Positions 16,819 to 25,845 of a stretch of DNA of 64,000 nucleotides are shown one piece after another. A program made the position numbers and the translations under genes. The stretch's first letter is position 1; the number at the start of each line of letters is the position of its first letter. Origin of the DNA: Psychromarinibacter halotolerans (GTDB lineage Bacteria; Pseudomonadota; Alphaproteobacteria; Rhodobacterales; Rhodobacteraceae); contig NZ_JARGYD010000002.1 in assembly GCF_029168315.1 (NCBI RefSeq), positions 620,001 through 684,000 on the forward strand. The letters run 5' to 3'. Below the pieces are notes generated by a model that had not been told where the DNA came from, did no database searches, and saw only the letters and a list, made by a program, of their open reading frames with translations.

Positions 16819-19236
16819 TCAGAAATCGAGGTTTTCGACGCTAAGCGCGTTCTGCTGGATGAACTCGCGGCGGGGTTCCACCACGTCGCCCATCAGCTTG
16901 GTGAAGATGTCGTCGGCCTCTGCCACGTCCTCGATCTTCACCTGCAGCAGGGTGCGTGCTTCGGGGTCCAGCGTGGTTTCCCAAAGCTGATCGGGGTTCA
17001 TCTCGCCCAGACCCTTGTAGCGCTGCAGTGTCAGGCCGCGTTCGCCTTCTTCCAGCATCGCGTCCAGCAGGTCGACCGGGCCATAGATGCGCTGACTGCG
17101 CGGGCCGCGGACCAGATCCGAGGGGTTGGTGTAAACCGTGCGCGACTCGGCCGATACTTCGGACAGGCGCCGCGCCTCGCCCGAGCGCAGGATGGCGCCG
17201 TCGAGGGTGCGGATCTCTTCGACACCGCGCACGATGCGCGACAGGCGAATGCCGTGGTCCTGCGTGATCCGGCCCTGCCAGCCGCGTTCGTATTCCTCTG
17301 CGACAAGATCCAGCCGCTGGGCCACGGTGTCGGCTACCGACTGCAGGTCGGCATCCGCCTTGCCCGCATCGAACGCGCCCGCGATCGCCGCCTGTTCCAG
17401 CACATAGCGCTGGTAATGCGTCGGGAAGGCATCGAGCACGCGCTTGAACTGGCGCGCCGCTTCGACCACGCGGTACAGGTCGTTGCCGGCGATTTCCTCG
17501 CCGGTGTTCAGCCGCAGCACCGCGCCTTCAAGGCCCTGCTGGATCAGGTAGTCTTCCAGCGAGGGCACGTCTTTCAGGTACACCTCGGACTTGCCGCGGC
17601 TGACTTTGTACAGCGGCGGCTGCGCGATATAGAGATACCCGCCTTCGATCAATTCGGGCATCTGGCGGAAGAAGAACGTCAGCAGCAGCGTGCGGATGTG
17701 TGCGCCGTCGACGTCGGCGTCGGTCATGATGACGACCTTGTGGTAACGCAGCTTCTCGATGTCGAACTCGTCGCGCCCGATCCCGGTGCCCAGCGCCATC
17801 ACAAGGTTGCCGATCTCTTGGCTGCCCAGCATCCGGTCGAACCGCGCGCGCTCCACGTTCAGGATCTTGCCCCGCAGCGGCAGGATCGCTTGCGTGCGCC
17901 GGTCGCGACCGGTCTGCGCGGAACCACCGGCCGAGTCACCCTCGACGAGGAACAGTTCGCGGTTGCGCGGGTCCTTGTCGGAACATTCCTTCAGCTTGCC
18001 GGCAAGGTAAGACACGTCGTTCGTGGTCTTCTTGCGCGTCATCTCGCGCGCCTTGCGGGCGGCTTCGCGCGCAAGAGCCGCTTCGACGATCTTGCCGACG
18101 ATCATCTTGGCCTGCTGCGGGTTCTCTTCGAACCACTCGGCCAGCTTCTCGTTCATCAGGCCCTCGACCGCCGGGCGTACCTCGGAGCTGACCAGCTTGT
18201 CCTTGGTCTGCGACGAGAACTTGGGATCGGGCACCTTCACCGACAGGACGCAAGTCAGCCCCTCGCGGGCGTCGTCACCCGACAGGTTGACCTTCTCTTT
18301 CTTCACGATGCCCGACGACCCGGCGTACAGGTTGATCGTCCGGGTCAGCGCACCGCGGAACCCGGCAAGGTGGGTGCCGCCGTCGCGCTGCGGGATGTTG
18401 TTGGTGAAGGGCAGCACCATCTCGTTGTAGCTGTCGTTCCACCACATCGCGACTTCGACGGTGATGCCTTCGCGCTCGCCCGTGACAAATATGGGTTCTT
18501 CGAACAGCGGCGTCTTGCTGCGGTCGAGATAGCGGACGAATTCCTTCACCCCGCCCTCATAGTGAAGGTCGGTTTCCAGCGGCTCGGCCGGGCGTTCGTC
18601 GCGCAGGATGATCCGCACGCCCGAGTTCAGGAACGCCAGTTCCCGCAGGCGGTTTTCCAGCGTCTTGAAGCTGTATTCGAGGTTCGAGAAGGTATCGGTC
18701 GACGCCAGAAAGCGGACGCGCGTGCCCTTCTGCCCCTCGGCGTCGCCGACGACCTCAAGGTGGCGCACGGTGTCGCCCGTTTCGAACCGGGCGGTGTGTT
18801 CCTTGCCGTTGCGCCAGATCGTCAGCTCCAGCCAGTCGGACAGCGCGTTCACGACCGAGACGCCGACCCCGTGCAGACCGCCGGACACCTTGTACGAGTT
18901 CTGGTCGAACTTACCGCCGGCGTGCAGCTGGGTCATGATGACCTCGGCCGCCGACACGCCTTCCTCGGGGTGCATGTCGACAGGGATGCCACGACCGTTG
19001 TCGGTGACAGAGACGCTGGAATCCTCGTGGATCGTGACCGTCACGCGGTCGGCATGACCGGCCAAAGCCTCGTCGATGCCGTTGTCGACGACCTCGTAGA
19101 CCATGTGGTGCAGGCCGGACCCGTCGTCCGTATCCCCGATATACATGCCGGGGCGTTTGCGGACGGCTTCCAAGCCTTTGAGAACTTTGATCGAATCGGC
19201 GCCATACTCTTCAGGCTGCCGGGCTGCTTCGGCCAT
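16819..19236 (-). CDS. gyrB: DNA gyrase subunit B
   Basis: The product has 805 residues, the normal GyrB length. The GHKL ATPase domain is at the N-terminus (KVLKGLEAVRKRPGMYIGD, VVDNGIDEALAGH, NGRGIPVD, GGLHGVGVSVVNALS). The transducer domain and the Toprim domain follow, with FLVEGDSAGGSA, ILPLRGKILNVE and MTDADVDGAHIR binding magnesium. The C-terminus ends in MNPDQLWETTLDPEARTL. With GyrA it introduces negative supercoils; it is cytoplasmic and essential. It shares the replication block with recF, dnaN and dnaA, separated from recF by the DUF1697, LysE and YdhR-like genes. Confidence 0.98.
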   Translation of the reverse strand: MAEAARQPEEYGADSIKVLKGLEAVRKRPGMYIGDTDDGSGLHHMVYEVVDNGIDEALAGHADRVTVTIHEDSSVSVTDNGRGIPVDMHPEEGVSAAEVIMTQLHAGGKFDQNSYKVSGGLHGVGVSVVNALSDWLELTIWRNGKEHTARFETGDTVRHLEVVGDAEGQKGTRVRFLASTDTFSNLEYSFKTLENRLRELAFLNSGVRIILRDERPAEPLETDLHYEGGVKEFVRYLDRSKTPLFEEPIFVTGEREGITVEVAMWWNDSYNEMVLPFTNNIPQRDGGTHLAGFRGALTRTINLYAGSSGIVKKEKVNLSGDDAREGLTCVLSVKVPDPKFSSQTKDKLVSSEVRPAVEGLMNEKLAEWFEENPQQAKMIVGKIVEAALAREAARKAREMTRKKTTNDVSYLAGKLKECSDKDPRNRELFLVEGDSAGGSAQTGRDRRTQAILPLRGKILNVERARFDRMLGSQEIGNLVMALGTGIGRDEFDIEKLRYHKVVIMTDADVDGAHIRTLLLTFFFRQMPELIEGGYLYIAQPPLYKVSRGKSEVYLKDVPSLEDYLIQQGLEGAVLRLNTGEEIAGNDLYRVVEAARQFKRVLDAFPTHYQRYVLEQAAIAGAFDAGKADADLQSVADTVAQRLDLVAEEYERGWQGRITQDHGIRLSRIVRGVEEIRTLDGAILRSGEARRLSEVSAESRTVYTNPSDLVRGPRSQRIYGPVDLLDAMLEEGERGLTLQRYKGLGEMNPDQLWETTLDPEARTLLQVKIEDVAEADDIFTKLMGDVVEPRREFIQQNALSVENLDF

Positions 19237-19411
19237 GCGTGGATCCCTTGTTCTTGTTGCCGATTTTATACGCGTTCATGGGGGAAATGTCACGCCGGAT
19301 ACACAATATTTGGTATTCGCAACCGGGGTTTGCACCGGCGGGTCGCGGTTGCCGCGCCTGTGCCTACCGGCCTAGTCTTCCCGCGTGCGGCGACGGCAAG
19401 GAGGATGGCCC

Positions 19412-19735
19412 ATGCTTATGGAAATCGTGACGTTCGACCTGCGTCCGGGAATGACCCGGGACGAGGTGATGGAGGGGGCCCGCAAGGTCGCGCCCAAGTG
19501 GCGGGCGGTGCCGGAACTGGTGCGCAAGAGCTTCTTCTACGACCCCGAGGCCAACACGGCTGGCGCGGTGTACCAATGGTCCGACCCGGCTGCCGCCGAC
19601 CGATGGCACGACGCGGCGTGGCGGCAGTCAGTCCGTGACGCCTATGGCAGCGAACCGCGGGTGCAGCGGCTTCAGATGACGCTGATCGCGGACAACGAGG
19701 TCGGCAAGACCGAAGAATTCGCGGCCCCGGCCTGA
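19412..19735 (+). CDS. YdhR/ABM-like small monooxygenase-fold protein
   Basis: The product has 107 residues. The start at 19412 is set by an AAGGAGGA site eight bases upstream; a longer frame from 19385 runs through that site. The chain has the dimeric alpha-beta barrel pattern of YdhR and antibiotic-biosynthesis monooxygenases: MEIVTFDLRPGM, a helix with VAPKWRAVPELVRKSFFYD and AGAVYQWSDPAAADRW. These proteins are often orphan and their reactions unproven. The gene diverges from gyrB and converges on the LysE-type gene, whose stop is 7 bases away. Confidence 0.7.
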   Translation: MLMEIVTFDLRPGMTRDEVMEGARKVAPKWRAVPELVRKSFFYDPEANTAGAVYQWSDPAAADRWHDAAWRQSVRDAYGSEPRVQRLQMTLIADNEVGKTEEFAAPA

Positions 19736-19741
19736 TGCCGC

Positions 19742-20362
19742 TCAGGTGAAGGGAATGATCAGGCCGACGACGATCAGCAGGCTGCCCGCGATGATGTTCG
19801 TCCGACGCACCGCCTGCGGCGACGCCAAAAGCTTGCGGATCTGCCCGACAGAGGCGGCCACGACAAGGTTGCCCAGCAGCGGGATCGCCGCCGAGAGGGC
19901 GCAGATCGCCACGATGTCCGGCACCGTCAGCGTCCGAAGGTCGAAGAACCCCGGCAACATGCCCATGTAGAACAGGATCGCCTTCGGGTTCCCAAGGATC
20001 ACGGCGACGCCCGCCACAAACCCGGCCCATGCGCCGGGCCGTGTCAGGCGGCTGTCGGCCGAAATCGATTTGTCCGCGTTCTTCAGGATCATGAACCCCA
20101 TGCCAAGAAAGAACGCCGTGGCCACCCATTTCAGGAACAGCAGGAACCCCGAGAAGACCGACACCAGCCACGTCACGCCCAGCACCGCCAGCAGCGGCCA
20201 GACCACGTCGCCCACCACCACGCCCAGCGCCAGCGGCCACGCGGCGTGAAACCCACCGGACAGCGCCCGCGCCGTCATCGCAAGCCACACGGGGCCGGGG
20301 GTCAGGAACAGGACGGCAAGGCCAAGGGCGTACAGCCCCAGTTCGACAGCGGTGATGGTCAT
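19742..20362 (-). CDS. LysE/RhtB-family amino-acid exporter
   Basis: The product has 206 residues with six hydrophobic segments. The N-terminal FLTPGPVWLAMTARALSGG is the LysE/RhtB signature, and GVAVILGNPKAILFYMGMLPGF is the conserved central region (NPKA). It should export an amino acid or related metabolite across the inner membrane. Its start overlaps the stop of the DUF1697 gene by 4 bases (ATGA), so it is at the tail of the recF operon. Confidence 0.9.
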   Translation of the reverse strand: MTITAVELGLYALGLAVLFLTPGPVWLAMTARALSGGFHAAWPLALGVVVGDVVWPLLAVLGVTWLVSVFSGFLLFLKWVATAFFLGMGFMILKNADKSISADSRLTRPGAWAGFVAGVAVILGNPKAILFYMGMLPGFFDLRTLTVPDIVAICALSAAIPLLGNLVVAASVGQIRKLLASPQAVRRTNIIAGSLLIVVGLIIPFT

Positions 20363-20889
20363 GCGATGTCCTCGGCCAGCGCGCGGATGGCTTGCGCGGT
20401 GGTCCAGTTGCGGGCGGTGACCGGGACAGTCAGCGCCTTGTCCAGTTTCGCGGCCAGCTTCGACCGGCCGATGCCGTCGGGCGCATGCAGGTACGCCGCC
20501 CCCTGCCTCACCGCCAGCGTCTCGGTCCCGGTGGCAAGGGCGCGGGTCTGCGCATCAGGCTCCTGCGGCGTGCCATCGGCGAAGTAGACGTGCACCGATT
20601 TGCCGTCGGCCTGTCCCTGCGCCGCGAACGGGCAGGCGTCCAGCACCTCCCGATAGGTGTCCAGGTGCAGGACCAGCACATGCGGGCGAAATCCCTTGGC
20701 GGCCGCGATGGCATCCGACAGCGTTTCAGCCTCGACACCGCCCCGCACAACGGCGTTGCCGCTTTGGATGTAGGTCCGGCAATCCTCGGCCCCCAGACCC
20801 TCCAGCATGGCACGCAGTTCGGCCATCGGCAGGCTGTTCCGCCCGCCGACATTGATCCCGCGCAGAAGCACGACCGACACCTCGCTCAT
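20359..20889 (-). CDS. DUF1697 family protein
   Basis: The product has 176 residues from the ATG at 20889, which overlaps the recF stop (ATGA). The frame continues upstream into recF but that part has no family similarity. The start VVLLRGINVGGRNSLPMAEL is the DUF1697 hallmark, followed by GAEDCRTYIQSGNAVV and NWTTAQAIRAL at the end. The family is widespread and uncharacterised. Overlap on both sides with recF and a LysE exporter implies one transcript. Confidence 0.87.
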   Translation of the reverse strand: MSEVSVVLLRGINVGGRNSLPMAELRAMLEGLGAEDCRTYIQSGNAVVRGGVEAETLSDAIAAAKGFRPHVLVLHLDTYREVLDACPFAAQGQADGKSVHVYFADGTPQEPDAQTRALATGTETLAVRQGAAYLHAPDGIGRSKLAAKLDKALTVPVTARNWTTAQAIRALAEDIA

Positions 20890-21989
20890 GTCCCGACCTC
20901 CGATGCGCCGCCGGTTTCGGTGACGCCCACGACCTGCGCCCGGTCGCCCAGCTCCGCGAACAACTCCGGACCGGTCCCCGTCATCCACGCCTGCGCGCCA
21001 AGGGCACAGATCTCGTCATAAAGCGCGGCGCGGCGGCCCGCGTCCAGATGCGCCGCGACCTCGTCCAGCAGAACGATGGGCGGCGCGCCGAAATCCTGCG
21101 CCAGCGCGCGGGCATTGGCGAGGATCAGCGAGATCAGCAGCGCCTTCTGCTCGCCGGTCGAACACTGGCGCGCGGGGACCCCTTTGGCGGCATAGACGGC
21201 GTCCAGATCGGCCCGGTGCGGCCCGATCAGCGTGCGTCCGGCATACAGGTCGCGCGAACGCCCGGCGGCCAGCGCGGCGGCAAAGCTTTCGGCGTCCCCC
21301 GGCGTCTCGCTGTCGTCGGCGGCGCCCAGCGTCAGGTCCGCGGTGGGAAAGGCCGTCTCTGCCCCGGCCTGCGCGCCCGCGATCCGGTCCAGCGCATCGC
21401 GCCGGTTCGTCTGGATCGCGGCGCCCGCCTCGGCCATCTGCCGCTCCAGCGCCGCATACCAGTGCGCGTCCCGCACCTGATCCTTCAGCAGCCGGTTGCG
21501 TTCGCGCATCGCTTTCTCATAGGTCAGCGTCGCCTCGGCGTGGGACGGCTCGAAGCTCATCGCGATCCGGTCCAGGAACCGCCGTCGTCCATCGGCGCCC
21601 TCGATCCACAGCCGGTCCATCGACGGCACCAGCCAGATCATCCGCGCGATCCGCCCCAGCGCCACCTGCGTCGCGCCCTTGCCGTCGATCTGCACCATGC
21701 GCGCGCCCGCCGGCTCCCACGAGGTCGCCACCTCGTGCACTTGATACAGGCTTTGCAGCACGCCCGAGACCTTCCACCCCAACCCTTCGGGCTGGCGCGA
21801 CATCTCTTCGGCGCTGGACCGCCGCAGCCCGCGTCCGGGCGAAAACAGCGATACGGCCTCTAACAGGTTGGTCTTGCCCGCGCCGTTCGGCCCGTGAATC
21901 GCCACAGGCCGCCCGTCAAGCGCCAGCACTGCCCGGCGGTGCGAGCGGAAGTGCGACAGCGTCAGCTCCGTCAGTGCGAGACCGGGCAT
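20886..21989 (-). CDS. recF: DNA replication and repair protein RecF
   Basis: The product has 367 residues. Walker A is GPNGAGKTNLLEAVSLFSPG near residue 35, the ABC-type signature region is CSTGEQKALLISLIL, and Walker B follows in PPIVLLDEVAAHLD. RecF is a cytoplasmic ATPase that loads RecA at single-strand gaps with RecO and RecR. It lies downstream of dnaN on the same strand, the standard order. A dispersed repeat element occupies the short gap in front of its start. Confidence 0.96.
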   Translation of the reverse strand: MPGLALTELTLSHFRSHRRAVLALDGRPVAIHGPNGAGKTNLLEAVSLFSPGRGLRRSSAEEMSRQPEGLGWKVSGVLQSLYQVHEVATSWEPAGARMVQIDGKGATQVALGRIARMIWLVPSMDRLWIEGADGRRRFLDRIAMSFEPSHAEATLTYEKAMRERNRLLKDQVRDAHWYAALERQMAEAGAAIQTNRRDALDRIAGAQAGAETAFPTADLTLGAADDSETPGDAESFAAALAAGRSRDLYAGRTLIGPHRADLDAVYAAKGVPARQCSTGEQKALLISLILANARALAQDFGAPPIVLLDEVAAHLDAGRRAALYDEICALGAQAWMTGTGPELFAELGDRAQVVGVTETGGASEVGT

Positions 21990-21990
21990 G

Positions 21991-22020
21991 ACCCCATCTT
22001 CTTCTCTTGAAAAATACCTC
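21991..22020 (-). repeat. Intergenic repeat element (half copy) between dnaN and recF
   Basis: On the minus strand this reads GAGGTATTT, then TTC, then AAGAGAAGAAG and ATGGGG. A close match occurs at 48533-48555 (GAGGTATTT, CGA, AAGAGAAGAAG), with an inverted partner beside it. Both copies sit between genes, so this is a dispersed intergenic element. It covers the recF translation start region and may affect it. Confidence 0.5.
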
Positions 22021-22046
22021 TGCCAGCGGCAGCCCCCGCAGGGGGC

Positions 22047-23165
22047 TTACACGCGCATCGGCATGACGACATAGACCGCGCTCAGGTCGTTGCCCTCGCG
22101 CATCAGGGTCGGGTCGCCGGCGGAATTGAACAGGAACACGGCGTTCTCGCGGTCCACCTGACTGGCGATTTCCAGCAGGTACTTCGCGTTGAACCCGATC
22201 TCCAGCTTCTCGTCGCCATAGGCCACGGCCAGCTCTTCCTCGGCGGCGCCGCTGTCGGGTGCGTTCACCGACAGTACCAGCCGGTCCTCGTCCAGCTGCA
22301 GCTTCACGGCGCGCGACCGCTCGGACGACACGGTCGCGACCCGGTCGACGGCCTTCGCGAATTCCTGCGCGTCGACTTCCAGCTTACGGGTGTTGCCCGC
22401 GGGGATGACGCGCGAATAGTCGGGGAACGTGCCGTCGATGACCTTCGAGGTCAGGGTGATCTCGGGCGTGGCGAAGCGGATCTTCGTCTCGGACACCGAC
22501 ACCGCGATCTTCATGTCGTCGTCGTCCAGCAGCTTGCGCAGTTCGCCCACCGTCTTGCGAGGCACGATGACGCCAGGCATGTCCTCGGCACCTGCCGGAA
22601 GATCGGCATCGATCCGGGCCAGCCGGTGGCCGTCGGTCGCGACGCAGCGCAGGACCTGTCCGCCCTCGGCCTCGGCGACGTGCATGTAGACGCCGTTCAG
22701 GTAATACCGCGTTTCCTCGGTCGAGATCGCGAATTTCGACTTGTCGAAAAGACGCCGCAGCACCGGTGCCGGGGCCGAGAAGTTCGACTGGTACTCGGAC
22801 GACGCCATCACCGGGAAGTCTTCTTTCGGCAGCGTCGCGAGGTTAAAGTTCGACCGGCCCGCGATCACCTCCAGCCGCCCCGAGGCGCCATCGTCCACCA
22901 GCTGGACCATCGCCCCGTCCGGCAGCTTGCGGACGATCTCGTGCAGGGTGACGGCGCTGACCGTCGTGGCGCCCGCGCGTTCGACCATCGCGGGGATCTT
23001 GTCGACCACCTCGATGTCCAGGTCGGTGGCGCGGAAGGTGACGCCGTCGCCCTCGGCTTCAATCAGCACGTTCGCCAGGATCGGGATCGTGTTGCGCCGT
23101 TCAACGACGGACTGCGCCTGACCTACGGCCTTCAGAAGCGTGCCGCGTTCGATGCTGACTTTCAT
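22047..23165 (-). CDS. dnaN: DNA polymerase III beta subunit (sliding clamp)
   Basis: The product has 372 residues from the ATG at 23165, the usual length. An in-frame ATG two codons earlier (23171) is too close to the GAGGG ribosome site. Landmarks are MKVSIERGTLLKAV at the N-terminus, FRATDLDIEVVDKIP, LRCVATDGHRLAR, and the C-terminal LMREGNDLSAVYVVMPMRV that helps form the binding pocket for clamp partners. It forms the ring that tethers polymerase to DNA. It is downstream of dnaA with a hairpin between. Confidence 0.97.
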   Translation of the reverse strand: MKVSIERGTLLKAVGQAQSVVERRNTIPILANVLIEAEGDGVTFRATDLDIEVVDKIPAMVERAGATTVSAVTLHEIVRKLPDGAMVQLVDDGASGRLEVIAGRSNFNLATLPKEDFPVMASSEYQSNFSAPAPVLRRLFDKSKFAISTEETRYYLNGVYMHVAEAEGGQVLRCVATDGHRLARIDADLPAGAEDMPGVIVPRKTVGELRKLLDDDDMKIAVSVSETKIRFATPEITLTSKVIDGTFPDYSRVIPAGNTRKLEVDAQEFAKAVDRVATVSSERSRAVKLQLDEDRLVLSVNAPDSGAAEEELAVAYGDEKLEIGFNAKYLLEIASQVDRENAVFLFNSAGDPTLMREGNDLSAVYVVMPMRV

Positions 23166-23184
23166 CGTCATCCCTCATGCTGTC

Positions 23185-23216
23185 GGGGCGAGAACCCTAC
23201 TCGGATCTCGCCCCGG
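23185..23216 (-). other. Hairpin in the dnaA-dnaN intergenic leader
   Basis: CGGGGCGAGA and TCTCGCCCCG form a perfect 10-bp stem with a 12-base loop. It ends 13 bases before the dnaN ribosome site on the transcribed (minus) strand and has no T-run. It could attenuate dnaA read-through or shape the dnaN leader; no function can be proven from sequence. Confidence 0.45.
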
Positions 23217-23282
23217 CTCAAGTGCTTTTTGCGGACAGTGAGTCCCTTTGGCTGCAGCGTCAAGCCCCACCCGGGGCGTGTC

Positions 23283-24650
23283 TCAGGCTTCCAGAGCCCG
23301 CCGCAGCAGTTCGATGTCGTCGGCCAGCTGACTGTCGTTCATCATCAGCTCTTCGATCTTCCGCACGCCGTGCATGATCGTGGTGTGATCGCGGTTGCCG
23401 AAACGGCGGCCGATTTCCGGCAGCGACCGCGAGGTCAGCTGCTTGGACAGGTACATCGCCACCTGACGGGGCCGCGCCAGCGCGCGAAGGCGGCGGGGGC
23501 CGATCAGGTCGGACAGGCGGATGTTGTAATGCTCGCTGACCTTGCGCTGGATCTCTTCGATGGTGATCTTGCGGTCCGAGGCGCGCAGGATATCTGCAAG
23601 ACATTCCTGCGTCAGGTCCAGCGTGATCTCGCGGCCGACCAGCGTCGCGAAGGCGAACAGGCGCATCAGCGCGCCTTCCAGCACGCGGACATTGTTCGAG
23701 ATGCGGTGCGCAAGGAATTCCAGCACGCCGTCGGCGATGACCAGACCGGGATACTGCATGCGCTGCTGTTCGACCTTCTGCTGAAGGATGCCAAGGCGCA
23801 GTTCATAGTCGGTCGGGTGCAGGTCGACGACCAGACCGCACTGCAGGCGGCTGGTGATGCGGTCTTCCATGTCCTTGATCTCGTTCGGGGCACGGTCGGC
23901 CGAGATCACGATCTGCTTGTTCTGGTCCACCAGCGCGTTGAACGTGTGGAAGAACTCTTCCTGCGTGCTGTCCTTGCCGGCGATGAACTGGACGTCGTCG
24001 ACCATCAGAACGTCGACCGAGCGGAACAGCTGTTTGAAGTCCATCATCTGCTTGTCGCGCAGCGCCTGCACGAAACGGTACATGAACTGTTCCGCCGACA
24101 GGTACACGACGCGCAGGCCGTCTTCGCGGTTCTGCAACTCGTGCGCGATGGCGTGCATCAGGTGCGTTTTGCCCAGACCGACGCCGCCGTACAGGAACAG
24201 CGGGTTGAACGACACCTCGTTGCCCTCGGCCACGCGGCGCGCGGCGGCGTGGGCCAGCTCGTTCGGCTTGCCGACGACAAAACGGTCGAAGGTGAACCGC
24301 GGATCCAGCGGCGCGCCGGGAAGCTCGTCCTCGGTCGTGGTGGCCACGGCGGCGGTGCGGGTCGCGGCGGCGGCTTTTGCGGGAACGCGGGGGGCTTGCG
24401 GGCGGGAGGCCGGCGCAAGCGTGAATTTCATGCGGGATACCGGCACGCCGGCAGCCTTGAGCCGCATCATGATCAGGTCGCTGAAGTTCCGCGTGACCCA
24501 GTCACCGATGAAGTTCGTCGGCACGTAGAATACGGCTTCGCCCTCATTCAATGTCCCGAATTCAATCGGCTCGATCCAGTTCCGGAAGTTGTCCTTGCCC
24601 ACGACATCCGCCAGTTCGTTCCTGATCTTCGTCCACAACTCTTCGTTCAT
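23283..24650 (-). CDS. dnaA: Chromosomal replication initiator protein DnaA
   Basis: The product has 455 residues from the ATG at 24650 (MNEELWTKIRNELADVVG). The frame is open for a further 77 codons upstream, but that part has no DnaA character. Domain I is residues about 1-90, then an Ala/Pro/Arg-rich linker. The AAA+ domain carries GGVGLGKTHLMHAI (Walker A) and VLMVDDVQFIAGK (Walker B). The DNA-binding domain ends with GNRDHTTIMHGVRKIEELM, which reads the DnaA box. It opens the replication origin. The gene leads the dnaA-dnaN-recF series. Confidence 0.97.
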   Translation of the reverse strand: MNEELWTKIRNELADVVGKDNFRNWIEPIEFGTLNEGEAVFYVPTNFIGDWVTRNFSDLIMMRLKAAGVPVSRMKFTLAPASRPQAPRVPAKAAAATRTAAVATTTEDELPGAPLDPRFTFDRFVVGKPNELAHAAARRVAEGNEVSFNPLFLYGGVGLGKTHLMHAIAHELQNREDGLRVVYLSAEQFMYRFVQALRDKQMMDFKQLFRSVDVLMVDDVQFIAGKDSTQEEFFHTFNALVDQNKQIVISADRAPNEIKDMEDRITSRLQCGLVVDLHPTDYELRLGILQQKVEQQRMQYPGLVIADGVLEFLAHRISNNVRVLEGALMRLFAFATLVGREITLDLTQECLADILRASDRKITIEEIQRKVSEHYNIRLSDLIGPRRLRALARPRQVAMYLSKQLTSRSLPEIGRRFGNRDHTTIMHGVRKIEELMMNDSQLADDIELLRRALEA

Positions 24651-25212
24651 CTTATTTTTGACCCGCACCTCAGTTCTGTCCCACCCGAAACCCCTATGAG
24701 GCCCCGGAACCTTGATTGCGTTTCGCCGCAAACCGCCTTGGAAAACAGACCGGCTGCGCAGGGCGATTGCCCTGCGTGCCACAGCTCGGTCCGTCCGATC
24801 CGGCGGCGCCACAGAACAGACAGCCCGCCGGGCATATGCCCGCCGCCAGTCTGCCCGAAGGCACCAGTTGTCTTGGAACATCGAGATCGTGAGAAACGTC
24901 GCGTCAGCGGCGGTTTCCCGTCAGGCCCCCGTCACGGCATTTGGCAGCGCCGTGCATCGGTTTCCTTCAAGCCTTGTCCTGTTGTCGCCCCACATCAGGT
25001 GCGCATCCGAATTGCAGAGTTCGGACGCTTTGGCTCTTCGACCCCATGTCCCCCCAGGTTGTTTTTTGCGTGAATCGCTCGGGCAAGCTAGCCCGCGAAA
25101 TGTGGCATGCGCAATGAGTCGTCGGGCCGGTTTTCCCGCTTTATTGGGTTGCGTCCGGAAGAATCCTTTTCCCCTTTGGCCAAGCGGTGCGGAATCATCA
25201 CAGGTCGGAAAC
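24651..25212. other. Non-coding region upstream of dnaA
   Basis: No convincing gene was found here. The stretch must hold the dnaA promoter, but no clear -35/-10 pair stands out. I looked for the DnaA box TTATCCACA on both strands and saw none, and there is no markedly AT-rich segment, so this does not look like the replication origin even though dnaA adjoins it. In many alphaproteobacteria the origin is not next to dnaA. Confidence 0.5.
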
Positions 25213-25245
25213 AACAAAGGCCCGCGACGGTCGCGGGCCTTTGTT
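25213..25245 (-). terminator. Strong terminator downstream of rpsT
   Basis: A perfect 15-bp inverted repeat, AACAAAGGCCCGCGA type left arm with loop CGG, ends in TTTGTT on both strands. On the minus strand it lies 80 bases after the rpsT stop and is followed by GTTTCC. It should end the rpsT transcript and insulate dnaA. Confidence 0.85.
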
Positions 25246-25324
25246 CGATTTGTCTGTGAGTCGTGCGGCGCTGCAGAAAAGCCCTTAAAAAACAGGGCCC
25301 CACAGAATCATCTTCACGCAGGGC

Positions 25325-25588
25325 TTAGCCCAGCGATTTCACGCGCGAGTTCAAACGCGAGATTTTGCGGGCAACCGTGTTCTTGTGGAGAACGCCTTTG
25401 GTGACGCCCCGCATCAGCTCGGGCTGGGCAGCCTGCAGCGCGGTGGCGGCGGCATCCTTGTCGCCGGACGCGATCGCTTCCTCGACCTTGCGCAGGTAGG
25501 TGCGGATGCGCGAGCGACGGGCCTTGTTGACGGCATAACGGCGCTCGTTCTGACGGGCGCGCTTCTTGGACTGGGGCGAATTCGCCAT
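25325..25588 (-). CDS. rpsT: 30S ribosomal protein S20
   Basis: The product has 87 residues, the family length. The N-terminus MANSPQSKKRARQNERRYAV and the segments RTYLRKVEEAIASG and HKNTVARKISRLNSRVKSLG are diagnostic. It binds 16S rRNA early in assembly of the small subunit. The start follows GGAAGGGAAACCGAC. rpsT next to dnaA is the usual arrangement in Rhodobacterales. A strong terminator follows. Confidence 0.97.
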   Translation of the reverse strand: MANSPQSKKRARQNERRYAVNKARRSRIRTYLRKVEEAIASGDKDAAATALQAAQPELMRGVTKGVLHKNTVARKISRLNSRVKSLG

Positions 25589-25845
25589 GTCGGTTTCCCT
25601 TCCTCGGGTTCAGTACATACCAATAGCGCAGCAAGACCCGGGTCGGGTTTCAGGAACCGACTCAATCCGGCCAGGCGGGCCTCACGCGCATGTAAGCCGT
25701 GGCCTATAAGCGAGGAGTCGCGGTTTGTGAAGCCGAAATCGTCCTGCCGCCGGGCCGGTGGGACGCGCTGACGATCCCGGGCACCGCAGGGCACGATGCG
25801 CCATAATACCGTGCCTGCCAGTATTCCGAGGAAAATCCGGTTACT

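Noticed and set aside
16795..19638. Very long open frame on the plus strand across gyrB
   Set aside because: It is antisense to a complete, highly conserved gyrB. Such frames arise in high-GC DNA when the real gene uses G/C in third positions. The translated chain has no domain pattern.
24651..24881. N-terminally extended DnaA
   Set aside because: The frame is open for 77 codons upstream, but the extra sequence is basic, low-complexity and unlike domain I, while the ATG at 24650 starts a normal DnaA.
22626..25073. Long plus-strand frame across dnaN and dnaA
   Set aside because: It is antisense to two essential genes with intact motifs; composition (His, Arg, Asp, Gln rich) is that of a shadow frame.
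24651..25212. Replication origin next to dnaA
   Set aside because: No DnaA boxes, no AT-rich segment and no iterated repeats were seen.
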